From JAUXFK01 sp034189035 (GTDB lineage: Bacteria > Desulfobacterota > UBA8473): a DNA stretch of 32,015 bases. Of the stretch, positions 15,985-24,442 are shown one piece after another. The notes under the pieces were generated by a model. The model was not told the origin of the DNA. It did not search any database and saw nothing but the letters and a program-made list of their open reading frames with translations. The position numbers and the translations under genes are program-made. Where the stretch lies: positions 1 to 32,015 of the forward strand of contig JAXHVA010000048.1 in the NCBI GenBank assembly GCA_034189035.1. The letters are read 5' to 3'. Position 1 is the first letter of the stretch; each line of letters opens with the position of its first letter.

Positions 15985-17235
15985 ATGACAATAGAAATAC
16001 CAAAGAAAAAGGAGTTGCAAGTTCCGTCGCAGATGTTTGACATCTTGATGGCGTATGCAGCAAACGTAAAAATAGCCAAGGAAGAGGGAAAACCAGTAGT
16101 CTGGTCTTCAGTATTAATACCTAAAGAGATATTCCAGGCGATGGACGTTTCAGTGATATATTTAGAACTCCTCTCAGCAGTGGTTTCCCTGATGCAGTCA
16201 TCAGGACATTACTGCGAAATCGCTGAAGAGAAAGGGTTTTCCAGAGATGTCTGTGCTTTTCACAGGTGCTTTATCGGTTGTGCTGCTGCTGAAGAAAGGG
16301 ACCCTTTACTGGATGCGGTATTTTCAACGCCGGATCTTATAATAGCTACCAACCTCCCTTGTATATCAGAATCGAAATCCCTCTTATTTTCAGCAAAACA
16401 CTTCAACTGTCCATACATACTAATAGATACCCCCTTAAATACATGGGAGAACTTTGATGTGCCTGATTTTACAGTAGAATATTACGTTAGTCAGCTTAGA
16501 GAGGCTATTAGTCTTATGCAGGAGCAGGGGTATATATTCGATCTGGATAGACTCAAAGAAACAGTTGACCTCTCCCGGCGTTTAATGTTGATACTGAAAG
16601 AGGTTGAGAGCTATAGAAAAGCTGTTCCAACACCAATTGGACCAGTAGATGCCCTATGGTGCGCAGCAGGAACTAGGCTTGCAGAGCCCAAGATAGCATT
16701 GGATATGTTTGCACAACTAAGAGATGAACTAAAGGAACGAGTGGAAAATAAGATCGGGGTTCTTGATAATGAAAAACTCAGGCTTTACTTCTTTGGTGTG
16801 CCCTCGGTTTACAATCTAGAGCTTCTTAACTATCCTGAAAAATACGGTGCTATCATGATCAAAAGCTGGCTCGAGTATTTATTTGGCGGGTCATTTGATC
16901 CCAGCATTTTAAACTCGGAAAAGCCTTTGGAGAGTTTGGCGGTTCTGGCTATAACCAATATTCTCAACCCTCCTTTTGGTAGAATGCTTGATTTCACAGT
17001 AGAAGAAGCTAAAGAGTTTCATGCGGATGGAATATTGTCTGTGGTAAAGCGCAGTTGCGGACTTCTGCCTGGGATGACCAGACCAATAAAGGACGCTGTC
17101 TTTGATCAAGTGGGTATACCAACGACTATATTTGATCTTGATGGTCTGGATACCAGAGAACGGGATGATATTACAGCAATGACAAATATCGACTCATTCA
17201 TTGAGACCTTACTTGCAAGCAAAAGGAGGAGCTAA
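15985..17235 (+). CDS. 2-hydroxyacyl-CoA dehydratase / benzoyl-CoA reductase family, subunit 1
   Basis: A 416-residue protein of the HgdA/BcrB-type family, which holds a [4Fe-4S] cluster through three Cys and works as a heterodimer. Candidate ligands are in DVCAFHRC (C90 or C95), ATNLPCISESK (C126) and VVKRSCGLLPGMTRPIKDA (C358). Members either dehydrate (R)-2-hydroxyacyl-CoA by a ketyl-radical route or reduce aromatic CoA esters. They need one-electron activation by an ATPase of the HgdC type, and none is in this window. It starts at ATG behind AGGAGGAG and overlaps the next gene by 1 nt (TAATG). Whether this pair dehydrates or reduces cannot be told from motifs alone. Confidence 0.88.
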   Translation: MTIEIPKKKELQVPSQMFDILMAYAANVKIAKEEGKPVVWSSVLIPKEIFQAMDVSVIYLELLSAVVSLMQSSGHYCEIAEEKGFSRDVCAFHRCFIGCAAAEERDPLLDAVFSTPDLIIATNLPCISESKSLLFSAKHFNCPYILIDTPLNTWENFDVPDFTVEYYVSQLREAISLMQEQGYIFDLDRLKETVDLSRRLMLILKEVESYRKAVPTPIGPVDALWCAAGTRLAEPKIALDMFAQLRDELKERVENKIGVLDNEKLRLYFFGVPSVYNLELLNYPEKYGAIMIKSWLEYLFGGSFDPSILNSEKPLESLAVLAITNILNPPFGRMLDFTVEEAKEFHADGILSVVKRSCGLLPGMTRPIKDAVFDQVGIPTTIFDLDGLDTRERDDITAMTNIDSFIETLLASKRRS

Positions 17236-18347
17236 TGGAAACACTGAATACTTTTCGCGATGTATTGAGGAACCCCCAGGAAATAGCGGCTGACTGGAAG
17301 GCCCAGGGCAAAAAAGTCGTAGGATACAGGTGTATAAATGTACCTGAGGAGATAATTTATGCTGCTGGGATGATGCCTTATCCCCTTTTTGGGACACCTA
17401 AGGCTGTGTCTTTGGCAGACTCCTATTTCCAGCCTTGTGTATGTGAATTTATTCGTAATGTCTTCGATCTTGGACTGGAGGGTAAACTAAAATTCTTAGA
17501 TGGATTGGCACTGTGCAATACCTGTGATGCTGTTCGTAAGTTATATGATATATGGAATCTCTATATAAAATCATCCTCATGCTATATAATAAACAATCCA
17601 CAAAAGTTCCTTTACGAGGCAAACTATACATTCTATCGTAAAGAGTTAGAGAAGTTTAAGCAGACAATGGAGAGCCTTTCAGGAAACTATATTAGCGATG
17701 AATCATTGAATAACGCCATTGACCTTTACAATGAAAACAGGGCATTGCTAAAAGAACTCTATTTATTGAGAAAAGATGAAAATCCTCCCTTTTCTGGAGA
17801 AGAGGCTCTCGATATTGTTATGGCCAGTATGTTAATACCAAAGGAGAGTTGTAACCAGCTATTGAAAAAGTTACTTAAAGAGGTGAAAGGCAGAAAAGCC
17901 TACAATGATTCCGGTCCTAGAGTTTTGATTACTGGAAGTATTATAGATGATCCTACTTTAATCCGAATGGTGGAGGAGGTAGGAGGACTTGTTGTAGCAG
18001 ATGACTTATGCACAACTACTAAATACTTTTGGCATGAGATGAATAAAGAAAAAGATCCTCTGGATGCAATCTATACGCACAATAATGAAAGATGTCTCTG
18101 TGCCTGCATGCATCCCCAGGAGGCAAGGTTTGACTACATAATGGAACTCATTCGAGAATTTTCAGTTGACGGAGTTATCTATTTTAATATAAAGTATTGT
18201 CATCCCTTTTTATACGAAGCCCCATTATTTCAAGAAAAATTAGAAGCCAAGGATATTCCTACAATTTTTTTGGAAACAGGGCATGACCTGTCTGGAATTG
18301 GCCAGTTAAAAACAAGGGTTCAAGCCTTTATAGAAATGCTGGGATGA
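17235..18347 (+). CDS. 2-hydroxyacyl-CoA dehydratase / benzoyl-CoA reductase family, subunit 2
   Basis: A 370-residue HgdB/BcrC-type subunit, translationally coupled to subunit 1 (overlapping TAATG, with AGGAGG inside the upstream gene). Cys in FQPCVCEFIRN (C68 and C70), ALCNTCDAVRKLYDIW (C94 and C97) and FNIKYCHPFLYE (C322) are candidate cluster ligands. The C-terminus IPTIFLETGHDLSGIGQLKT followed by RVQAFIEML is the family hallmark; the usual acidic residue after LE is changed to Thr-Gly here. About 370 residues is the typical length for the family. It forms the heterodimer with the preceding gene product in the cytoplasm. Confidence 0.9.
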   Translation: METLNTFRDVLRNPQEIAADWKAQGKKVVGYRCINVPEEIIYAAGMMPYPLFGTPKAVSLADSYFQPCVCEFIRNVFDLGLEGKLKFLDGLALCNTCDAVRKLYDIWNLYIKSSSCYIINNPQKFLYEANYTFYRKELEKFKQTMESLSGNYISDESLNNAIDLYNENRALLKELYLLRKDENPPFSGEEALDIVMASMLIPKESCNQLLKKLLKEVKGRKAYNDSGPRVLITGSIIDDPTLIRMVEEVGGLVVADDLCTTTKYFWHEMNKEKDPLDAIYTHNNERCLCACMHPQEARFDYIMELIREFSVDGVIYFNIKYCHPFLYEAPLFQEKLEAKDIPTIFLETGHDLSGIGQLKTRVQAFIEMLG

Positions 18348-18409
18348 AACAATAAGTGAGATAATCGATTCTACGCGTATGCGCTAATTCTTGGGAAAGG
18401 TATAATTCA

Positions 18410-19732
18410 ATGGCGGTTCGAAAAACTGATATAAAGGACTACATAACTGCTGACATCCATAAGGGTTTTTATGTTAATAATAAACTCAAGCTAAACACAA
18501 TCATAAAAGAATATGAAAAGATTGAGCAGATTTTAAATAAATTGAATTACCTCTCCTGCATCACGATCCAGATCATCTATCTACGGAAGATAGAGAATAT
18601 TTATGGAAGCATTACATACAATGATATTCTAAACCATATTGCTTCGATGCTGAAGGCAATTAAGAATTCTGAATTTAGAAAAGAAGATATACTTATTGTT
18701 GATATCTTCGATGTCGATTCTTTTGTCATCTTTCTCTCGTCACCCAGAAATAGTGATACACACCTATTGGATCACCTTGAGAACATATCAGAAAGGATAT
18801 GGATAGGGATTCAAGAAGAGCTGTTCAGATTGCTTTATCCTATACTCAAGGAGGATATAAAAGTATCAATCGGATATAACCTCATAATCAAGAATCCCAT
18901 GATAGACAACCTTCATCTTGTTATGCAAATGATGAGTGACTCTAAAAAGATGGCAGATTATACACTGGCCAAGCGAGATCACATCAGGCGGTATACCTTG
19001 CAAAAGATAATCATTAACCAGGAAATTTATAGCGTTTTCCAGCCAATTGTCGATTTACGGGACTTGAATATAATCGGATATGAGGCTATTTCCAGAGGTC
19101 CAAAGGGCACTGAATATTCAAGTCCTCAAATGCTTTTTGCACTTGCGCTGGAATGCGGGCTTTCTTTTGAACTCGACCGACTCTGCAGGAAGAAGGCTTT
19201 TGAAAGCGCGCAACATTTTAAAACTAACTCAAAGATCTTTGTAAACACACTGGCAACTACAATTCATGACCCGGAGTTTCGTGGCTACTATCTCAAAGAA
19301 CTCCTTGAAGATTTGAAGATAAAGCCAGAAAATGTAGTATTTGAAATCAGCGAAAAGATGTTTATTGAGAATCACGACATGTTTAAAGCTGCATTGAAAG
19401 ATTATACTGATATTGGCATTATCCACACTGACGATAATCTAGCAAAAGGGTACTCTGATCTTGAAAGGGTTATGGAGTTGAACCCTGGGTACCTCAAGAT
19501 CGATATCTCTTTAGTTCAGGATATTCACAAGAGTTTTATCAAGCAAGAGATGATGAAAGCAGTGAGCAATCTTGCTGAGAACATTGGTTCAAAAGTTATT
19601 GCTGAAGGGATTGAGACAAAGAGTGAGTATGAGATGCTGGTGTCATTGGGCATAAAATACGGACAGGGATTCCTCTTTGCCAGGCCATCTGAGGACCTGG
19701 ATTCTATACAAAAGAATTTCCAAAAGATTTAG
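18410..19732 (+). CDS. EAL-domain protein with degenerate GGDEF domain
   Basis: A 440-residue protein with an N-terminal region (about 45-190) shaped like a GGDEF domain but with DVDSF in place of the signature, so it should not make c-di-GMP. The C-terminal EAL domain (about 200-435) keeps most metal and catalytic residues: YEAIS (E225), FVNT (N279), FEISE (E312), TDD (D341, D342), LKID (K363), AEGIE (E399, E402) and GQGFLFARP (Q419). It is plausibly an active c-di-GMP phosphodiesterase. The loop after TDD reads NLAKGYSDL rather than FGTGYSSL, a departure in the dimerisation loop. It has no membrane segment or sensor domain. It ends 29 nt inside the convergent MauE-like gene. Confidence 0.85.
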   Translation: MAVRKTDIKDYITADIHKGFYVNNKLKLNTIIKEYEKIEQILNKLNYLSCITIQIIYLRKIENIYGSITYNDILNHIASMLKAIKNSEFRKEDILIVDIFDVDSFVIFLSSPRNSDTHLLDHLENISERIWIGIQEELFRLLYPILKEDIKVSIGYNLIIKNPMIDNLHLVMQMMSDSKKMADYTLAKRDHIRRYTLQKIIINQEIYSVFQPIVDLRDLNIIGYEAISRGPKGTEYSSPQMLFALALECGLSFELDRLCRKKAFESAQHFKTNSKIFVNTLATTIHDPEFRGYYLKELLEDLKIKPENVVFEISEKMFIENHDMFKAALKDYTDIGIIHTDDNLAKGYSDLERVMELNPGYLKIDISLVQDIHKSFIKQEMMKAVSNLAENIGSKVIAEGIETKSEYEMLVSLGIKYGQGFLFARPSEDLDSIQKNFQKI

Positions 19733-20204
19733 TTTTTTTCCGATGATCGATGCTTAACCATTTATCCTGAAAGAAGAGCACTGGCAATGTGAAGACCAGA
19801 TAAATTAAGTCCATAATCAGTGCGTGTTTCAAGCTCTGGCTATCCGGTTGATTTGTAAAACAGTTTGAAAAACAACCGCAATTGATATCTATCCCTCGAA
19901 CAAGGTCAATGCTTATTGCTCCTATAAAGATGATTAACATTCCAATGATTATTCGTATTGCACCTGGGACAAACAAACCTATCAAAAGCAGGATTCCACA
20001 TATCAGTTCAAACCATGGAAATAATATAGCCAGAAAACGTGCGATTGTATCCGGTACCAATTGATAATTATGAATTACAATGGCAAATTGCATCGGCATA
20101 TAGATTTTACATAGGCTTGCGTATATAAATGTAATACCTAGAAACCAACGAGATACAAAAACGATAAGCGGATGTTGAATACGTAAAGTGTTTTTTTTAA
20201 TCAT
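19704..20204 (-). CDS. MauE/DoxX-like membrane protein
   Basis: A 166-residue protein with four predicted membrane helices (about 13-31, 55-75, 78-100 and 128-146) and the INCGCFSNCF motif (C109, C111, C115) after helix 3, which is typical of MauE/DoxX-like redox-associated proteins. The start is ATG 20204, which overlaps the rhodanese stop by 8 nt and has GGGG just before it; the frame extends further but inside the rhodanese gene. It likely passes electrons or handles thiols in the membrane together with the rhodanese encoded before it. Its 3' end overlaps the convergent EAL gene by 29 nt. Confidence 0.82.
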   Translation of the reverse strand: MIKKNTLRIQHPLIVFVSRWFLGITFIYASLCKIYMPMQFAIVIHNYQLVPDTIARFLAILFPWFELICGILLLIGLFVPGAIRIIIGMLIIFIGAISIDLVRGIDINCGCFSNCFTNQPDSQSLKHALIMDLIYLVFTLPVLFFQDKWLSIDHRKKTKSFGNSFV

Positions 20205-20658
20205 GATCCCCTGTTTCAATAGGATAACCGGCTTTGTGCCATTCAAAAAAGCCTTCTTCAAAAAGCAGTATTTTCGTATGACCTAAATCACGTAAGGTTT
20301 CAGCCAACATGACACTCAAGTGACATCCCAGCCCACTGCAATAAATTATAAGCGTATCATTTACACCCAGAACATCTGCAAGTTTCGGATAGTATTGATC
20401 AAACATATCGTTTGGCAAATTGATGGCTCCAGAAATATGACCAGCCATATAGTCTGCTTTAAATCGAGCATCCACAAACTCAGCTTTTTTAGATATAAAC
20501 AAATTATACGCCTTTTCCAATGGAATTGTATCTATAGAATGATCTGCATTTTTGATTTTACCAGTTAAGGATATTTTGTAGGGGTTAAGTGTATTGTTTA
20601 ATACGCCCAATACTATCGAAATGAAGAGAATAAAAAATATTTGTCTTGAAGTTTTCAT
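20197..20658 (-). CDS. Membrane-anchored or exported rhodanese-like sulfurtransferase
   Basis: A 153-residue single rhodanese domain behind an N-terminal hydrophobic segment (about 6-20), so it acts outside the cytoplasm. It has EFVDARFKADYMAGHISGAI and the active-site loop YCSGLGCHLS with catalytic Cys107, and a second Cys at 112 that could form a disulfide with it. It ends with EEGFFEWHKAGYP, standard for the family. ATG 20658 is chosen over the TTG just before it; TATAGG lies upstream. It is coupled to the MauE-like gene, which points to periplasmic sulfur or thiol redox handling. Confidence 0.85.
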   Translation of the reverse strand: MKTSRQIFFILFISIVLGVLNNTLNPYKISLTGKIKNADHSIDTIPLEKAYNLFISKKAEFVDARFKADYMAGHISGAINLPNDMFDQYYPKLADVLGVNDTLIIYCSGLGCHLSVMLAETLRDLGHTKILLFEEGFFEWHKAGYPIETGDHD

Positions 20659-20902
20659 CAATTTACCTATAAAATCAAGCGATTCAATTGAAAAATAATA
20701 AGTTTAAATATAGCATGAAATAAACCGAAATTACAAGGTCATACTGGGTGTTTTGAAATTTGACCACCGTTGAATCTGTATCGAGAATATTTATTTATAT
20801 TCGTCAAAAACCGTCCAAATCATTACTCGGCTAAGCAATTATATTCATTGTATCATTTTACCGTTATGTAAATAGAAAACTATCAGAGAGCTTCGAGGGC
20901 AA

Positions 20903-22117
20903 ATGAATGCCAGCCAGTCACTTCATGGAGTTAAGGTTTTAGATATTACCCATTACATTGCAGGACCCTATTGTACTAAACTCTTTGCCGATTATGGAGC
21001 AGAGGTAATCAAGATAGAAAGACCAGGGCAGGGAGATGAGTCTCGAAGGTTAGGACCTTTCCCAGATGATAGGCCTGATCCGGAAAAAAGTGGGTTATTT
21101 TTGCATTTAAATACAAATAAGAAAGGAATAACCTTAAACTTAAAAACAGACTTAGGAGTGAAGATATGTAAAGAGCTAGTCAAATGGGCTGATATTTTAG
21201 TCGAGAGCTTTGAGCCGAGGGTAATGCCGAGTCTGGGATTGAATTATGAAACATTACATAAAATAAACCCTAGGTTGGTAATGACCTCAATATCTAATTT
21301 TGGTCAGAGCGGACCGTATAGGGATTACAAGGCCTCTGAGATCGTCTTATACGGGATGGGAGGAGCTATGTGCAGCACAGGATTGCCCAATCGGCCGTTA
21401 AAGCTCGCCGGTTCGATGATCCAGTATCAAGCCGGCACTTTTGCTTCTGTCCCGACCATGGGCGCTTTGTTAGCCAGCAAGATTCAAGGTATTGGACAGC
21501 ATGTTGATATATCTATTATGGAGAGTCAGTTAGGGAGTGTAGACAGAAGAGCGCAAAACATACTCTCCTTTGCATATTCAGGTGAAACCGCGTTTTTCCG
21601 ATCAACACGTCTGGGCTTTCTGATATTGCCTCATGGAAGGTATCCTTGCAAAGATGGTTTTATCGAATATGCAGGAGCGGAGCCTATATTCTGGCCGAGA
21701 TGGGTTAAGATGCTTGAAATGCCAGAGTTGTTGAATGATCCAAGATTTAAGGATCTTACAGATCTGACTTACAAAGATGAGTTTGAAGCTATTTTTCTTC
21801 CATGGTTGATCGAACGTTCCAAACAAGAGGCAATGGAAAAAGCACAAAATGAAGGGGTGCCTGGAGCAGCACTTAAAACGACTGAAGATGTATTTAAGGA
21901 CCCTCATCTTGAAGAAAGGGGATATTTTGTCGAGATTGATCGCCCAGTATCAGGAAAGATTAAGTATACAGGGGCCCCTTTTAAGATGGAAAAGACCCCC
22001 TGGAAAATAAGAAGACCGGCACCTCTGTTAGGCCAGCATAACGAAGAGGTTTACAATGGACTATTAGGATATACGAAACAAGAGATAAAAACACTTTATT
22101 CAATAGGAGTTATTTAA
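20903..22117 (+). CDS. Class III (CaiB/BaiF) CoA-transferase subunit lacking catalytic Asp
   Basis: A 404-residue family III CoA-transferase. It has the N-terminal KVLDITHYIAGPYCTKLFAD, GAEVIKIERPGQGDESR, NTNKKGITLNLK and the C-terminal RPAPLLGQHNEEV. The catalytic Asp, which sits a few residues before an AG-xx-A stretch (D169 of formyl-CoA transferase), is not there: the sequence is SMIQYQAGTFAS, with Gln at 174. The second subunit encoded 1 nt downstream keeps the Asp. The two probably form a hetero-oligomer in which this one is structural, as I recall for the BbsEF benzylsuccinate CoA-transferase. The ribosome site GAGGG is moderate. First gene of a four-gene operon. Confidence 0.88.
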   Translation: MNASQSLHGVKVLDITHYIAGPYCTKLFADYGAEVIKIERPGQGDESRRLGPFPDDRPDPEKSGLFLHLNTNKKGITLNLKTDLGVKICKELVKWADILVESFEPRVMPSLGLNYETLHKINPRLVMTSISNFGQSGPYRDYKASEIVLYGMGGAMCSTGLPNRPLKLAGSMIQYQAGTFASVPTMGALLASKIQGIGQHVDISIMESQLGSVDRRAQNILSFAYSGETAFFRSTRLGFLILPHGRYPCKDGFIEYAGAEPIFWPRWVKMLEMPELLNDPRFKDLTDLTYKDEFEAIFLPWLIERSKQEAMEKAQNEGVPGAALKTTEDVFKDPHLEERGYFVEIDRPVSGKIKYTGAPFKMEKTPWKIRRPAPLLGQHNEEVYNGLLGYTKQEIKTLYSIGVI

Positions 22118-22118
22118 A

Positions 22119-23420
22119 ATGTCTAGATTGCCTTTAGAGGGGATAAGGGTTCTTGATATAACAGTAGTATGGGCAGGACCTTTTGCCACTATGCTTCTGG
22201 GAGACCTGGGAGCCGAAGTAATTCGAGTGGAGAGCATAAAACATTTTCCAACGGCTACCCGCGGCATTATGGTGAAACCGCCAAAAGCAATATTGGATGG
22301 AAAACTGGGGGCATCATATCCAAAGAGGAACCCCGGAGAGAGGCCTTGGAACAGATTCTCATGGTTTAATCATTCTGGAAGGAACAAGTTGAGCATGACC
22401 CTTGATCTGACAAAGCCCAAAGGAAATGAGATATTTAAGGATTTAATAAAGATAAGCGACATCTTTGTTGAGAACAATGCGGCCGCTATTATGGATAGAC
22501 TCGGTTTGAGTTATCAGGTGTTGACAGATGTGAAACCAGATTTGATTATGGTCTCAATGCCTGCATTCGGAAAAACAGGGCCATATAAGGATTATAAAGG
22601 CTTTGCTCCTATTATTGAAGCCCTTTCAGGACATACACTGATGAGAGGCTATAAGGACAGTGACCCTTCTTTGACTGGAGTTCCGGTCTATCATTCTGAT
22701 GCATGCTCAGGCGCAACCGCTGCCTTTGCCGCTATGCTGGCCCTCTATCACAGGAATATAACAGGGGAAGGGCAATTCATCGACCTCTCTCAGGCTGAGA
22801 GCATGATACCCCATTTGGGAGAGGCTATGATGGAATATACAATGAATAATCGGGTAGTAGAGCCTATAGGCAACTATAGCCCTTACAGTATAACCCAGGG
22901 CTGTTATAGATGCAAGGGAGATGACAGATGGGTAAATATAACCATTGGTTCTGACAAAGAATGGGAAAGATTCTCCTCCATAATCGGATATCCAGACTGG
23001 ATCTATGATGAGAGGTTTTCAGATATTTTAGCCAGAGCCAAAAATTGTGAAGAACTGAACAGGCATATTGAGGGCTGGACACAAAAGCATAGTCCCTATG
23101 AGATTATGCATCTATTGCAAAGCCAAGGAATCTGTTGCGGACCTGTTATGAAGGAAGAGGATGCACTATGTGATCCTCACCTGAAAGAACGAGAATTCTT
23201 CCTTGATATATCCCACCCTGAGGCTGGGACCCATCCACACCCTGGATTTATCTGGAAGATGTCGCAGACTCCCGCTTTTGTTAAAAGGCCAGCCCCGTGC
23301 CTAGGGGAACATAATGATTATGTTTATAATGTCCTTTTGAAAAAGAGCGAGGAGGAGATAGAGGACCTGAGAAAAGAAGGGCATATAGGTAGTGAATATC
23401 TAGTAGATGATAAAGGATAA
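22119..23420 (+). CDS. Class III (CaiB/BaiF) CoA-transferase subunit with catalytic Asp
   Basis: A 433-residue family III CoA-transferase. It has RVLDITVVWAGPFATMLLGD, GAEVIRVES and SGRNKLSMTLDLTKPKGNE. The catalytic Asp is in YHSDACSGATAAFA (D194), the expected place. The C-terminus RPAPCLGEHNDYVYN is typical. It carries a longer insertion at about 45-78, with NPGERPWNRFSWFN, than the upstream partner. The start ATG lies 1 nt after the previous stop, with GGAG upstream, so translation is coupled. It should transfer CoA from a donor thioester such as succinyl- or acetyl-CoA to the pathway acid; the acid is unknown. Confidence 0.9.
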   Translation: MSRLPLEGIRVLDITVVWAGPFATMLLGDLGAEVIRVESIKHFPTATRGIMVKPPKAILDGKLGASYPKRNPGERPWNRFSWFNHSGRNKLSMTLDLTKPKGNEIFKDLIKISDIFVENNAAAIMDRLGLSYQVLTDVKPDLIMVSMPAFGKTGPYKDYKGFAPIIEALSGHTLMRGYKDSDPSLTGVPVYHSDACSGATAAFAAMLALYHRNITGEGQFIDLSQAESMIPHLGEAMMEYTMNNRVVEPIGNYSPYSITQGCYRCKGDDRWVNITIGSDKEWERFSSIIGYPDWIYDERFSDILARAKNCEELNRHIEGWTQKHSPYEIMHLLQSQGICCGPVMKEEDALCDPHLKEREFFLDISHPEAGTHPHPGFIWKMSQTPAFVKRPAPCLGEHNDYVYNVLLKKSEEEIEDLRKEGHIGSEYLVDDKG

Positions 23421-23464
23421 ACGGTTGTATATAATAGGCTATTATACTGTTTGAGGGATATCCA

Positions 23465-24442
23465 GTGAAAAGAAGAGTGATAATCGATACAGATGGAGGA
23501 GTGGATGATGTTCTTGCGCTTATATTGGCTTTTTGTTCATCTGAATTGAAGATTGAAGCGATCACAACGGTCTTTGGAAATGTTCCTGTAGAACAGGCGA
23601 CTAAGAATATTATCAGGATTCTTGACCTCCTGCATTTAGAGAGAACTCCTATTATCGCTATGGGAGACTCTTCTCCCCTCAAAAAGGCACAGATAAATGC
23701 CCAAGATGTCCATGGAAAAGACGGGGTAGGAGAGATATCCCGCTTGATAAGGCCGGATCTGACACCGGTTTATCCGGATATCTCTCTTGATAAAGATCTC
23801 CCATGTGCTAAAGAGGTTATTTTGAGCACCATTAAAAAGTATAGATCTGAGGTTACATTGATCACCCTTGGCCCCCTGACAAACATCGCTCATATGATTT
23901 CAACCGATCCGGAAGCATTGAGAGATGTCACAGAGATTATTACCATGGGTGGGGCTTTGTATGTCCCTGGAAATATTACACCTTTTGCAGAGTACAATAT
24001 CTATGCAGATCCACATGCTGCAAAGATCGTACTCTCATCAGGGCTTCCGATTGTCTTGGTTCCCCTCGATGTCACTCGATCTGTTATATGGAATGAGGAC
24101 TCTATCTTTGCAAGTGCCCGCGCCATAAGAGAGCCAGTGGGGAGATTTATAATAGATATGACTGGGAAAGTAATGGAATATACACAAAAGAGGAAGGGTG
24201 TTCGGGGAGTAACCCTTCACGATCCCCTTGCTGTGGGGGTTGCTATTGATTCCTCTTTAGGGGACGTATCATCCATTATTGTGGATGTACAGACAGAGTC
24301 AATAGAGACAGAGGGGAAGACTACTGCTCATTTACAACCAGACAAAGAGGGCTTGAAGGGGCAATCAAATATCCGCACTGTTATGAATGTGGACGGGCAA
24401 AGATTCCTCGCATTCTTTGAGGAGCGCATATGCAAAGGGTAG
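23465..24442 (+). CDS. Inosine-uridine type nucleoside N-ribohydrolase
   Basis: A 325-residue nucleoside hydrolase. The calcium and ribose site is visible: DTDGGVDD (D8, D10, D14, D15), TTVFGN (34-39), ITLGPLTNIA, IITMGGAL, FAEYNIYADPHAA (E176, N178) and LHDPLAVG (H252, D253). The usual DTDPG is DTDGG here. It hydrolyses the N-glycosidic bond of ribonucleosides to give ribose and base; base preference is not readable. Start GTG 23465 with GAGGG upstream. The gene overlaps the ribokinase gene by 13 nt, so ribose release and phosphorylation are coupled. Cytoplasmic; no signal peptide. Confidence 0.92.
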   Translation: MKRRVIIDTDGGVDDVLALILAFCSSELKIEAITTVFGNVPVEQATKNIIRILDLLHLERTPIIAMGDSSPLKKAQINAQDVHGKDGVGEISRLIRPDLTPVYPDISLDKDLPCAKEVILSTIKKYRSEVTLITLGPLTNIAHMISTDPEALRDVTEIITMGGALYVPGNITPFAEYNIYADPHAAKIVLSSGLPIVLVPLDVTRSVIWNEDSIFASARAIREPVGRFIIDMTGKVMEYTQKRKGVRGVTLHDPLAVGVAIDSSLGDVSSIIVDVQTESIETEGKTTAHLQPDKEGLKGQSNIRTVMNVDGQRFLAFFEERICKG

